Part shown: piece after piece, positions 23,662 to 32,560 of the stretch | How the letters are laid out: each line of letters opens with the position of its first letter | Numbering within the stretch: the first letter of the stretch is position 1 | Assembly: GCF_007290395.2 (NCBI RefSeq) | Contig: NZ_CP041656.2 | Coordinates: forward strand, 2,852,001 to 2,916,000 | DNA from: Bradyrhizobium cosmicum | Lineage (GTDB): Bacteria > Pseudomonadota > Alphaproteobacteria > Rhizobiales > Xanthobacteraceae | Direction of reading: 5' to 3' | DNA: 64,000 bases | Notes under the pieces: model-generated | Database searches by the model: none | The model's input: the letters and a program-made list of their open reading frames with translations, nothing else | What the model was told of the DNA's origin: nothing | Translations under genes and position numbers: made by a program

Positions 23662-24324
23662 ATGAACATGCATTACGAAATCGGGCAGTTCGTCGGTTAC
23701 GAGACGATCGCCGAGCCCGTCGCTGTGCCAGTGATGCCGGCGCGCTGGTTCATGCTCAGTGTTACGCCTGGCCGCGATGCGCGCGTCGTGAGGCGGCTGC
23801 TAGAGCGCGGCATCTGCGCCTATTCGCCGACGATCGTTCGTTACATCAATCGGCAGACCAGGATCGAGACGCGCAAGTCGCATCTGGGCAAGCGCGTCGA
23901 TCGACCGTTTCTCGCGGGCATGATCTTTGTGCCCGACTTCGATGCGCGCAATCCAGCGATCAAGCGGGTCGATGACGTCGGCGAGTGGGTGACGATCGTT
24001 GAGGACGATGGGCCGCGCTTCGCCTCATTGAGGCCTGCCGACATGGCCGTGGTGCGCGGCCTTGTGGCTGCCGAGAATGCGCCGATCGGCGTGCGCGCCT
24101 ATGCCTTGCAGCAGATGGTGCAGATCGTCGACGGTCCGCTCGCGGGTTTCGTGGCGCAAGTCGGGCGGCTTGACTCCCATAGCCGACTCACCGTCTTTGT
24201 CGACGCACTGCGCGGCGCCTCGGTCCAGTTGTCCGAGACGCAGGTCGAGCCGGTCCCTGCAGGCCAGTCCTGTAGCACGGCGGGCCGTCGGAAGCGGAAA
24301 CGCTCTGAGCGCCACTCGGCTTGA
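23662..24324 (+). CDS. NusG-like transcription factor, antiterminator candidate
   Basis: The 220-residue product has a NusG N-terminal (NGN) domain (residues 25-100: RWFMLSVTPGRDARVVRRLL, then LGKRVDRPFLAGMIFV), a linker and a KOW-type C-terminal domain (residues 150-195: QMVQIVDGPLAGFVAQVGRL, then RLTVFVDALRG). The ATG at 23662 follows GGGGGAGA. NusG paralogues ride on RNA polymerase and can suppress termination. It is the last gene before two tandem intrinsic terminators and the late operon, so a Q-like role in late gene expression is likely. Fold assignment is good; function is inference. Confidence 0.82.
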   Translation: MNMHYEIGQFVGYETIAEPVAVPVMPARWFMLSVTPGRDARVVRRLLERGICAYSPTIVRYINRQTRIETRKSHLGKRVDRPFLAGMIFVPDFDARNPAIKRVDDVGEWVTIVEDDGPRFASLRPADMAVVRGLVAAENAPIGVRAYALQQMVQIVDGPLAGFVAQVGRLDSHSRLTVFVDALRGASVQLSETQVEPVPAGQSCSTAGRRKRKRSERHSA

Positions 24325-24367
24325 TCGCCGAGAAGCGAAGCTTTCGGAAAATCGTTTCACGTGAAAT

Positions 24368-24393
24368 AAGCCCGGCCATCGCGCCGGGCTTTT
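24368..24393 (+). terminator. intrinsic terminator after NusG-like gene
   Basis: AAGCCCGGC (24368-24376) pairs with GCCGGGCTT (24383-24391), followed by T residues. It lies 44 bp after the NusG-like stop codon. Confidence 0.8.
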
Positions 24394-24471
24394 GCATGCG
24401 TAGGGTGTGCGGCATCCGTCAATGGGTTGGCTGTTGCCGCTGCCCTCCTTGGGCGTTTCCTCCCTAGACTT

Positions 24472-24505
24472 GGGCCGCTTGTGGCAACGCAAGCGGCCCT
24501 TCCTT
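24472..24505 (+). terminator. second hairpin before late genes
   Basis: A perfect 9-bp stem, GGGCCGCTT (24472-24480) with AAGCGGCCC (24491-24499), encloses a 10-nt loop and is followed by TTCCTTT. It is 13 bp upstream of the HNH start and in tandem with the terminator at 24368. Confidence 0.6.
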
Positions 24506-24512
24506 TGTGTAG

Positions 24513-24965
24513 ATGCCCTCACGTCCTCAACAGTTTCGCGCTCGACCGATGCCAACGCGTGCCGAGCAGAACGCAGCGGTCGACGCAGAGCGTGGTTCGT
24601 CACGCGAGCGAGGCTATAGCGCGCAGTGGGACAGGGCCTCTCGGCTGTTCCGTCTGCACCATCCCATCTGCAGGGGGTGCGAGGCTGTGGGGTTGGTGAC
24701 GCCGACCGAGGTGACGGACCACGTCGAGCCGCACAAGGGCGATCGCGTTCGCTTCTGGGACAGGGCCATGTGGCAGCCTGCCTGCGCGTGGCACCACGAC
24801 GTGGTCAAGCAGAAGCTCGAGGTCATGTTCGCCAAGGGCGAGATCCTCGTCGCTGATCTGTGGCTCGACAGTCGCGTCGCCGTCCGCCTGACGCTCGCCG
24901 AGCTGCCGGTGGGGGTGGGGGGTGGTCAAAAGTCTAGCGACCCTTCTCAGGGACCGGCTCTCTAG
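24513..24965 (+). CDS. HNH endonuclease of the packaging module
   Basis: The 150-residue product has an HNH core (CRGCEAVGLVTPTEVTDHVE, then HKGDRVRFWDRAMWQPACAW and HHDVVKQ) with zinc cysteines, the metal-binding DHVEPH motif and closing HH. HNH proteins directly upstream of terminase are typical of HK97-like cos phages, where they work with TerL in genome cleavage. It is the first gene of the late operon. Confidence 0.85.
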   Translation: MPSRPQQFRARPMPTRAEQNAAVDAERGSSRERGYSAQWDRASRLFRLHHPICRGCEAVGLVTPTEVTDHVEPHKGDRVRFWDRAMWQPACAWHHDVVKQKLEVMFAKGEILVADLWLDSRVAVRLTLAELPVGVGGGQKSSDPSQGPAL

Positions 24966-25007
24966 AACGGCATTTTTTGCCGCGAAATTCGCTGGAATTT
25001 ATTTTTT

Positions 25008-25676
25008 ATGGGTCGACATCCCGACAATCCGCTCGATCAGGCTGCCAAGGGGTTCCCTGGTAAGCGAAAGAGCAAAACCGAGAAGGCGATCGCCGAGGCC
25101 GAGCGCCTGGCGGGCCTGCTCGTCGCGGTGCGGACCGAGACGCCGTCCGACAACAAGCCCGGCTATCTGCAGGATCTGCGGCTCAAGGCGGCGAGCGTCA
25201 TGTGGGACGATTACGCGCCGCGGCTCGACCGGCTGCACCTGCTGTCGCAGCTCGACCTGCACCTGTTCGCGATGTTCTGCATTTACGCGGCCGAATTCGT
25301 CGCTGCGAACGAGGAGATCCTGACCAAGGGCTATTCGGTCATGGTCAAGACGATCTCCGGCGACAAGATGCCCCGCGAAAATCCCGCCGTGGGGCGCCGC
25401 GACCACGCCGCCAAGATGACGATCGACCTGTCGAGCAAATTCGGGCTGTCGCCGCAGGACCGTCATCGGCTGCTGGCCGCCGGCGCGATGCATTTCGACG
25501 ATGACACGCTGTTCGGCCGCGCCGTGCAGCGTCCCGCGCTGGCCGGTGTTGCGGCTGAAGATGCCAGCGAGAGCGCGCCGGCCGCGGAGCCCATCCCGGC
25601 GCCGGTTGTGGAAGGGTCTGCGATCGGCTCGCTCTCGGCGTTTGACTCGGTCCCGCCAGGCACAAAGCCGAACTGA
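25008..25676 (+). CDS. terS: terminase small subunit, P27 family
   Basis: The 222-residue product has a basic N-terminus (MGRHPDNPLDQAAKGFPGKR), helical core regions and a P27-like C-terminal part (FGLSPQDRHRL), followed by an acidic Ala/Pro tail. It recognises phage DNA ends and hands them to TerL. It is encoded 6 nt before the TerL start. Confidence 0.8.
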   Translation: MGRHPDNPLDQAAKGFPGKRKSKTEKAIAEAERLAGLLVAVRTETPSDNKPGYLQDLRLKAASVMWDDYAPRLDRLHLLSQLDLHLFAMFCIYAAEFVAANEEILTKGYSVMVKTISGDKMPRENPAVGRRDHAAKMTIDLSSKFGLSPQDRHRLLAAGAMHFDDDTLFGRAVQRPALAGVAAEDASESAPAAEPIPAPVVEGSAIGSLSAFDSVPPGTKPN

Positions 25677-25682
25677 CGATGC

Positions 25683-27449
25683 ATGCAGGACTGGAAACCG
25701 CAGACGGAAGCGTCCGCGCTCGCGATCGCGGCGGTCGCCGGGCCGCAGCTCTATCCGGAGCCGGAGTGGCTGACGCACGCGGTCGAGGAGCTGGGCTATT
25801 CCTGGGCGCGGATCGCGTGGCAGCGCGCGTCCGCGGTGCCGGGCGCCTGGTACGATGCGACCAAGGCGCAGGCCGTGGTCGACCGCTGGCCGACCTGGTT
25901 CAAACTGACGGTCGGTCGCTTTGCGGGTCAGCCGTTCCGCCTGTCGCCTTGGCAGGACGTCATCGTCCGGCTGCTGATCGGCTGGAAAGCGCCGACCGAG
26001 ATCCTCGATCCGGAGACGATGCAGCCGACGCAGGTGCACGTCCGGCTGTTCTGCGAGCTGCGGCTGTGGGTGCCGCGCAAGAACGGCAAGAGCGAGTTTC
26101 TGGCCGCGCTGGCGCTGCTGTTCTGGGCGATCGAGGGGCAGCGCCGCGGCGCGGGCTTCTGCTTTGCGCACGACGAGAGTCAGGCGCGCGAGGTGTTCGA
26201 CAAAATGGGCGACATGATCGCCTATGCGCCCGCCGTGTTTCGATCGCCGACCACGGGCGAGCCGATCAAGGTGTTTGCCAAGCAGCTCTGGAATGCGGAG
26301 CTGCGCTCGGCGTTCCGGCTGATGCCGGGCAAGGCCAAGGGCAAGCACGGGCGCGCGCCGTTCGTCACGGTCGGCGACGAGATGCACGAATGGGTGTCGA
26401 CCGAGCTGGCCGACACGCTGCGCCAGGGCGAGGGCGCCTCGCTGCAGCCGATCCGGCTCTATGCGTCGACCGCGGGTCTGAAGTCGCAAAAGACCGGCTT
26501 CAAGCTGTGGGAAGAGTCGCAGAAGATCCTCGACGGACGGATCGACGACCCGACCACGCTGGTCGTGATCTTCGCGGCGGACGAGGACGCCGACTGGCGC
26601 GATCAGAAGGCCTGGCGGCTGGCGAATCCGTCGCTCGGCCTGTCGCCGACCAAGGCGTTCCTCGAGCGCGAGATCTCAAAGGCCGTGACGCCGGCGGCCG
26701 AGGCCGCGTTTCGCCGCTACCATCTGAATCAGTGGGTCGAGGAGTTCGCGCGCTGGATCTCGGTGCGCAAATGGGATGCGGCGACGCCCGACGCCAATGC
26801 GTGGAAAACTCAGTACGACACGCTGAAGGGCCGCGAGTGCATCCTCAGTTTCGACTCCACGAAATCGTTCGACCTGGCGTCGATGTGTCTGCGTTTCCCG
26901 CCGGTCGAGCCGGGCGAGCGCACCAGATTCGTCTGGCGGTTCTGGTTGCCGACCGAGACGATCGAGGCGCGGACCAAGGCCGAGCGGACGCCGTTCGATC
27001 AATGGGCGGAAAACGGCGCGATCACGCCAATCCCGGGCGGTGTGTTCGAGCTGGACTATGCGATCGAGGCAGCGCTGCAGGCCTGCGCCGACTTCCGGGT
27101 CACCAAGATCGGCTGGGACGCCTGGAATGCGCTCGAATTCTACAACCGGATGGTCAAGCGCGGCCAGCCGGAGGATCTGTTCGTCGAGATGCGGTTCGGC
27201 ACCAAGTCGCTGGGGCAGGGCACCAAGGAATTCGAACGCAAGGTGTTCGGCGGCGAGATGGATCACGGCGGCCATCCGGTCGCGCGCTGGATGATCGGGC
27301 ACTGCAACGTGCGCTTTGACGAAAACATGAATTACGTGCCGGCAAAGAAGCGATCCGAGGACTCGATCGACGGCATCGTCGCCGCGGTCATGACCGAGGC
27401 GATTGCGATGACGCCGACTGCACCTGTTGCGGGGCTGGTTTTGCTATGA
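25683..27449 (+). CDS. terL: terminase large subunit, HK97-like
   Basis: The 588-residue product is of normal length. Its ATPase has Walker A VPRKNGKS (130-137), Walker B PFVTVGDEMHEW (226-237) and a coupling segment near LYASTAGLKSQKTG. The C-terminal RNase H-like nuclease begins at ILSFDSTKSFDLAS and includes a later acidic IGWDAWN motif. It cuts and packages concatemeric DNA. Its stop overlaps the portal ATG. Confidence 0.93.
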   Translation: MQDWKPQTEASALAIAAVAGPQLYPEPEWLTHAVEELGYSWARIAWQRASAVPGAWYDATKAQAVVDRWPTWFKLTVGRFAGQPFRLSPWQDVIVRLLIGWKAPTEILDPETMQPTQVHVRLFCELRLWVPRKNGKSEFLAALALLFWAIEGQRRGAGFCFAHDESQAREVFDKMGDMIAYAPAVFRSPTTGEPIKVFAKQLWNAELRSAFRLMPGKAKGKHGRAPFVTVGDEMHEWVSTELADTLRQGEGASLQPIRLYASTAGLKSQKTGFKLWEESQKILDGRIDDPTTLVVIFAADEDADWRDQKAWRLANPSLGLSPTKAFLEREISKAVTPAAEAAFRRYHLNQWVEEFARWISVRKWDAATPDANAWKTQYDTLKGRECILSFDSTKSFDLASMCLRFPPVEPGERTRFVWRFWLPTETIEARTKAERTPFDQWAENGAITPIPGGVFELDYAIEAALQACADFRVTKIGWDAWNALEFYNRMVKRGQPEDLFVEMRFGTKSLGQGTKEFERKVFGGEMDHGGHPVARWMIGHCNVRFDENMNYVPAKKRSEDSIDGIVAAVMTEAIAMTPTAPVAGLVLL

Positions 27450-28780
27450 GCTGGATCACTGACATCCTCGGCACGTCGGCGCCTGCGGTTCGCGTGCCGG
27501 AGGATTTTGAACCGCCGAAAAACGCGACGCAGATGGTGCCGCTGACCGAGATCGTGCGCGGTTCGCAGTCGTGGTCCGACATGTTCGGCCCGGCAATGGC
27601 TGGCGGCTTGCCGGCGCTGACCGAATATTCCGCCGCGACGGTGACGGCGATCTATGCCTGCTGGTCGCTGATTGCTGGCGCGATTCAGACGCTGCCGATC
27701 AACATGATGAACGTCGACATTCCGACCGGCGAACGCGAGCGGATCTTCGACGACCCCCTGCTGTGGGTGCTAAATGAGGAGATGTCGGAGCGCTGGCCGG
27801 CGCCGATCGGCTGGGAATACCTGGTCAAGTCTATCATGGCCGAGGGTGATGCGTTCGCGATCATCCGCCGCGACCGCATGTTCAAGCCGATCGCGCTCGA
27901 GCCCGTGCATCCGCTGCGCGTGATGAATGGTATCGTGCCGCAAACCGGTCGCATGGTGTATCGGATCGCGCCGGAGTATCTCGCCAACGGTCAGGTGATC
28001 GGCAGCGCGCGCGATTTCGACCAGGATGACATCATCCACATTCCCGGTTTCGGCTTCGATGGTTTGCGCGGCATGACGCCGCTGCGCTACTCGCTGCGCA
28101 ACGCCGGCGGCGTCGCGATCGCCGCGCAGGAATATGCCGCTCGGTTCTTCACCAACGGCGCGCGGCCCGACTACGCGCTATCGACCGATCAGAACCTTGG
28201 CGAGCCGCGCATCAAGGAATTGCAGGGCCTGATCGACGAGCGGCATCGGTCGACCGAGAACGCGCATCGGCCGATGCTGCTGCATTCTGGCCTCAAGCTG
28301 ACCAGCTTGCAGATCTCGGCGAACGACATGCAGCTGCTCGGCCAGCGCCAGTTCCAGATCGAGGAGATCGCGCGCGCCTATGGCGTGCCGCCCTTCATGA
28401 TCGGCCACAACGAAAAGACCACGTCATGGGGCTCCGGTGTCGAGGCCATGTCGATCGGCTTCGTCCGGTACACGTTGCGGCCGTACCTCAACAAGATCGA
28501 GCGCGAGCTTGATCGAAAGCTGTTCCGCACGCGCTCGCGGGTCACGGTGTTCGATACCTCGGACCTCGAGCAGGCCGACACCAAGAACCTGTACGAATCG
28601 TTGCGCGTCGGCGTCGGCCGCGCCGGCGAGCCGCGCATCCTCACGCCGAATGAGGCGCGCGCCAAACTGCGCATGCCGCGCAAGACAGATGCCGACTCCG
28701 ACAAGCTCGGCGTCAACGCCGGCGCCGCGCCCGCGGCCAAGGATCAGGGCTCAACCGAACCAAAGGACGCTGCAGCATGA
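27446..28780 (+). CDS. portal protein, HK97 family
   Basis: The 444-residue product shows HK97-portal landmarks: ALTEYSAATVTAIYACWSLI near the N-terminus, IHIPGFGFDGLRGMTPLRYS, and FQIEEIARAYGVPPFMIG. It forms the dodecameric portal ring through which DNA enters. It lies between TerL and the head protease in the standard order, with ATGA overlaps at both ends. Confidence 0.93.
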   Translation: MSWITDILGTSAPAVRVPEDFEPPKNATQMVPLTEIVRGSQSWSDMFGPAMAGGLPALTEYSAATVTAIYACWSLIAGAIQTLPINMMNVDIPTGERERIFDDPLLWVLNEEMSERWPAPIGWEYLVKSIMAEGDAFAIIRRDRMFKPIALEPVHPLRVMNGIVPQTGRMVYRIAPEYLANGQVIGSARDFDQDDIIHIPGFGFDGLRGMTPLRYSLRNAGGVAIAAQEYAARFFTNGARPDYALSTDQNLGEPRIKELQGLIDERHRSTENAHRPMLLHSGLKLTSLQISANDMQLLGQRQFQIEEIARAYGVPPFMIGHNEKTTSWGSGVEAMSIGFVRYTLRPYLNKIERELDRKLFRTRSRVTVFDTSDLEQADTKNLYESLRVGVGRAGEPRILTPNEARAKLRMPRKTDADSDKLGVNAGAAPAAKDQGSTEPKDAAA

Positions 28781-29583
28781 GGGATCGTCGTCTGTTCAAC
28801 CTGTTCGCGGCCAATTCTAAGCGCGGCTCGTTCCGCGCCGATGCGGCCAGCAACACGATCGAGCTCTATGACCTGATCGTGTCGAGCGAGATCGAGGCCG
28901 AATGGTATGGCGGCGTCTCGCTGCAGGGCTTTGCCAAGGCCATGCGCGGCATGGCCGGCACGGTGCACGTGCGCATCAATTCGCCGGGCGGGGACGTCTT
29001 TGCCGGCGTCGGCATCGCGCAGATCATGCGCGAATACGACGGCGAGATCGTCGCGCATGTCGACGGCTACGCCGCTTCAGCTGCGTCGGTCGTTGCGATT
29101 GCCGCCGACAAGGTGGTGATGGCGCCGGCGTCGATGATGATGATCCACAAGGCCTGGACGTGGGGCATCGGCAACGCTGATGACCTGATGGCGACCGCCG
29201 AGCTGCTGGAAAAGATCGATGGCCAGCTCGCCGAGGGCTACGCCGCGCGCGGCAGCAAGGATGCTGCGACATTCATGAACCTGATGGCGGCCGAGACCTG
29301 GCTGACGCCGCAAGAGGCGATCGACTGCGGTCTGGCCGACGAAATGGCCGGCGAAAAGGACAAGGCCGCGACCAACGCGCGGGCGCGCTGGGACGTCTCG
29401 GCCTTTGAACGCGCGCCGGCGCCGCCGGCGGCGCAGGGCGATGACAAGATCCGCGCGGCAGTCGAGGCGGCGCTCGCTGAGCGCGATCGGCAGGATCGCG
29501 ACAAGGCCGCGGCGATCGTGGCTGCCGAACAAGAGCGGGGGCAGCGCCGGCGGCGCGCTCAGTTGCTCGCAAGGACTGCCTAA
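28777..29583 (+). CDS. head maturation protease, ClpP-like
   Basis: The 268-residue product has a ClpP/S49-type fold with INSPGGDV, the nucleophile Ser101 in DGYAASAASV, and His124 in MMIHKAW; an Asp in the KIDGQL region completes a likely triad. The C-terminal 60 residues are charged and helical (a scaffold-like tail). It processes the capsid precursor during head assembly. Confidence 0.9.
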   Translation: MRDRRLFNLFAANSKRGSFRADAASNTIELYDLIVSSEIEAEWYGGVSLQGFAKAMRGMAGTVHVRINSPGGDVFAGVGIAQIMREYDGEIVAHVDGYAASAASVVAIAADKVVMAPASMMMIHKAWTWGIGNADDLMATAELLEKIDGQLAEGYAARGSKDAATFMNLMAAETWLTPQEAIDCGLADEMAGEKDKAATNARARWDVSAFERAPAPPAAQGDDKIRAAVEAALAERDRQDRDKAAAIVAAEQERGQRRRRAQLLARTA

Positions 29584-29665
29584 GCGCGAGCCGCGCCGAG
29601 CAGAACAAGCGCCGTGGCCAATTCGGGCCAGGGCGGTCTCTAGCCATGTCATGAAAGGACAGCAA

Positions 29666-30913
29666 ATGGCTTCACTTCAGGAGTTGAGAGCGCAGGGCGC
29701 GGCCATCGTGGTCGCGATGCAGGCGATGGCCGACAAGCCCGCCGACAAATGGGATGCCAAAGTCGACGGACCGGAGTGGGATAAGCTCGACGCGCAGCTC
29801 GTCGATATCCAGGCGAACATCAAGCGCCAGGAGCGCGTGATTCAGGCGGCTGCCGACAACCTGCAGCGTGACTTGGTCGCCGACGCTGCTTCGCGCGTCG
29901 GCCAGGATCAGAAGTCGGAAGCCTCGACGATCTTCGCCAAATGGGTGCGCAACCCTGATGGGTTGTCTGCCGAGGATTGGACCAAGATCCGCGCAACCAT
30001 GTCGACCACGACGGGCAGCCAGGGCGGCTACACGGTGCAGACCGAAGTCCAGAAGACGGTGCTGGAAGCGCTCAAGGCGTTCGGCGGCATGCGTGCCGTC
30101 GCGACGGTGCTGCAGACGTCGCAGGGTAACCAGATGAACTATCCGACTTCGGATGGCACCTCAGAGACGGGTGAGATCATCGGCCAGAATACGACCGCCA
30201 CGGCGCTCGATCCCGCGTTCAACTTCGTGCCCCTGAATGTCTACAAGTTCTCGTCCAAGATCATGGCGGTGCCGTTCGAGCTGCTGCAGGATAGCGAGGT
30301 CGACGTCGAGGGCTTCGTGATCAGGCGTGCGACGCAGCGCCTCGGCCGCATCACCAATACCAAGTTCACGGTGGGTGCCGGCGATGGCTCGAACGAGCCG
30401 AACGGCATCGTCACGGCGGCCACGACCGGCGTCACGGCGGGCAACGGCACCAGCCAGGTCACGGCGATCGTCTATGACAGCCTGATCGACATGCAGCATT
30501 CGGTCGATCCCGCCTATCGCGAGACCGGCGAGTGCAAGTGGATGATGCACGACTCCAGCGTCAAGGTGATCCGCAAGATCAAGGACGGCCAGTCGCGGCC
30601 GATCTTCGTGCCCGGCTGGGATTTCGCGATCCCGACCGGCGGCAAGGCCGGCAAGATCCCGGATTCGCTGCTCGGCGATCCCATCCAGGTCAACCAGGAC
30701 ATGGCGGTGATGGCTGCGTCGGCGAAGTCGATCGCTTACGGCAAGCTCAACGAATACACGATCCGCGACGTGATGGACGTGACCATGTTCCGCTTTACGG
30801 ACTCTGCCTACACCAAGCTCGGCCAGGTCGGCTTCCTGGCCTGGCTGCGCTCCGGCGGCAATCTGATCGATGTCGGCGGTGCGGTGAAGCTGTTCGTCAA
30901 CGCGGCGTCCTGA
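29666..30913 (+). CDS. major capsid protein, HK97 fold
   Basis: The 415-residue product has an N-terminal coiled-coil delta-type scaffold region (1-105), probably removed by the protease, and then an HK97 capsid core starting at TTTGSQGGYTVQTEVQKTVL. AAGGA upstream of ATG 29666 decides the start over ATG 29651. The strong terminator right after the gene suggests high, separately controlled expression of capsid. Confidence 0.92.
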   Translation: MASLQELRAQGAAIVVAMQAMADKPADKWDAKVDGPEWDKLDAQLVDIQANIKRQERVIQAAADNLQRDLVADAASRVGQDQKSEASTIFAKWVRNPDGLSAEDWTKIRATMSTTTGSQGGYTVQTEVQKTVLEALKAFGGMRAVATVLQTSQGNQMNYPTSDGTSETGEIIGQNTTATALDPAFNFVPLNVYKFSSKIMAVPFELLQDSEVDVEGFVIRRATQRLGRITNTKFTVGAGDGSNEPNGIVTAATTGVTAGNGTSQVTAIVYDSLIDMQHSVDPAYRETGECKWMMHDSSVKVIRKIKDGQSRPIFVPGWDFAIPTGGKAGKIPDSLLGDPIQVNQDMAVMAASAKSIAYGKLNEYTIRDVMDVTMFRFTDSAYTKLGQVGFLAWLRSGGNLIDVGGAVKLFVNAAS

Positions 30914-30940
30914 TCGCCTTCAGGACGTATCGGGGGAGAA

Positions 30941-30969
30941 GGGCCGGGAGCGTTTTCCCGGCCCTTTTT
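30941..30969 (+). terminator. intrinsic terminator after capsid gene
   Basis: GGGCCGGGA (30941-30949) pairs with TCCCGGCCC (30956-30964), followed by TTTTT. It lies within the late operon, so it must be partial or be read through. Confidence 0.85.
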
Positions 30970-31005
30970 ATGTAAGGCCCATTTTCCCCAAGGAGGTTGA
31001 GAACG

Positions 31006-31362
31006 ATGCGAGTCATCATGACGTCGTACCATACGCTTGCGGATGGCACGGAATTGAAACCGGGCGATCCTCACGATCACGACGACGCCGAGGCGCGCCG
31101 GCTGATCGGCGTCGGCGGCGCCCGAATGCCGACCAAGGACGACGAGGCGCGCCTCGAGGCGCATGTGCGCGCGCAGGCCAAAGCCGAATGGCGCGCCGAG
31201 CTGGACGCAAGCACGGTCGACGAGCTGAAGGCCGGCGCCGAGCGCAACGGTATCGACCTGAAGGGTGCGACCAAGAAATCGGACATCATCGCGGCGATCG
31301 TGGCCGCTGTGGATGCGCGCGAGGCCGAGGCCGTCGCAGCGCAGTCTGACGCCCAGAAGTAA
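31006..31362 (+). CDS. hypothetical head protein with HeH/SAP-like end
   Basis: The 118-residue product carries a C-terminal helix-extended-helix motif (VDELKAGAERNGIDLKGATK) typical of small phage head-associated proteins. AAGGAGG precedes ATG 31006. It lies between capsid and connector, so a head-decoration or completion role is plausible. Confidence 0.62.
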   Translation: MRVIMTSYHTLADGTELKPGDPHDHDDAEARRLIGVGGARMPTKDDEARLEAHVRAQAKAEWRAELDASTVDELKAGAERNGIDLKGATKKSDIIAAIVAAVDAREAEAVAAQSDAQK

Positions 31363-31393
31363 CCACGTCCGGCCGCCGTCGAGGATCTCGCGC

Positions 31394-32098
31394 ATGTTCC
31401 GCAATAACGACATCAGCGATGGCGGCCGTCCGGTCTTGATCGAACCGGCGGACGACGAGGTGATCTCGCTCGCCGACTGCAAGAAGATGCTGGGCATTGC
31501 CTCGGCCAGCCAGGACCCGATCATCCAGGCGGCCATTTGGGCGGCGACGGACAATCTCGACGCCGCGTCCGGCGTGCTCAACCGCGCCTTGCGCGAGCAG
31601 ACCTGGGAGCTGCAGCTGCGCTCGTTCAACGATCGCCGCGCCGCCGTTGCGCCGTTCAACAACCCGATGGCGATCCCGCTGCCTTATCCGCCGCTGCTCA
31701 AGGTCGTTAGCGTCAAATATCTGGACCAGGCCGGCGTCGACCAGCCGCTCGCGCTCGGCAGCGGCTACCGCATTCTCGGCCTCGGCGCGCCGCTGGAAAA
31801 GCAGGCGATCGCGCCGCCGTTCCAGGGCGCCTGGCCGAATGCGCGCGTCGACGATGCCTCCGTCCGCATCCGCTTCACCTGCGGCTATGACGAGGACCAG
31901 AACGTCATGCCGCGCCAGCTCAAGATGGCTGTGTGCCTGGCTGTGCGCGACCTGATGCCGCTGATGTCGCGCGACCAGATGGTTTTCGAGGACCGCGTCG
32001 AGGGCGTCGGCTCCAAGCGCTACCAGAGCAATCCGGAATTCGCGGCCGTGACGCAAAAGGCGATCGCGAGCCTGCTGGCCAATCTCCGCGTCGAATAG
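31394..32098 (+). CDS. head-tail connector, gp6-like
   Basis: The 234-residue, mostly helical product has the opening ISLADCKKMLGIASASQDPI and the closing helix RVEGVGSKRYQSNPEFAAVT, characteristic of HK97 gp6-like adaptors. It would form the ring beneath the portal. ATG 31394 gives the MFRNNDISDGG start. Confidence 0.8.
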   Translation: MFRNNDISDGGRPVLIEPADDEVISLADCKKMLGIASASQDPIIQAAIWAATDNLDAASGVLNRALREQTWELQLRSFNDRRAAVAPFNNPMAIPLPYPPLLKVVSVKYLDQAGVDQPLALGSGYRILGLGAPLEKQAIAPPFQGAWPNARVDDASVRIRFTCGYDEDQNVMPRQLKMAVCLAVRDLMPLMSRDQMVFEDRVEGVGSKRYQSNPEFAAVTQKAIASLLANLRVE

Positions 32099-32137
32099 GC
32101 GCGGCGTCTCCCGCAACCCTAACGAGGATCTCCGCAC

Positions 32138-32545
32138 ATGAGCATTCAACTGTCCGTCGCCGCGCGCAACGCCCGGCTCGATGCGATCGAGACGGCGATC
32201 GGCACCGCGGCCAAGCTGCAAATGTACACCGGCTCGATGCCGGCGAGCTGCGCCACGGCTGCGAGCGGCACCAAGCTGCTCGAGGACACTCTGGCGTCGG
32301 ACTGGGCTGCGAATGCGTCGAGCGGCTCCAAATCGTTCAATGGCACGCCGATCGCGGGCACGGCGCTCGCCGGCGGCACCGCGGGCTATTTCCGCATCGT
32401 CGACAGCGCCGGCACCACCTGCCACATGCAGGGCACCATCACGGCGACCGGCGGCGGCGGCGACATGACGATCGACAACACCTCGATCGCCAACGGCCAG
32501 ACCGTCAACGTCACCAGCTTCACGCTGACCGACGGCAACGCGTAA
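32138..32545 (+). CDS. virion structural protein, 135 aa
   Basis: The 135-residue product has a helical start (SVAARNARLDAIETAIGTAA) and a Gly/Thr/Ala-rich beta region (GGGGDMTIDNTSIANGQT). It is a common protein of alphaproteobacterial siphoviruses, encoded between connector and tail genes. Its exact role is unknown. Confidence 0.65.
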   Translation: MSIQLSVAARNARLDAIETAIGTAAKLQMYTGSMPASCATAASGTKLLEDTLASDWAANASSGSKSFNGTPIAGTALAGGTAGYFRIVDSAGTTCHMQGTITATGGGGDMTIDNTSIANGQTVNVTSFTLTDGNA

Positions 32546-32560
32546 GCCGGGAGCGCCGCC

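Noticed and set aside
24999..26489. 496-codon open frame on the minus strand
   Set aside because: Antisense to TerS and TerL, which have firm motifs; the composition is that of a shadow frame.
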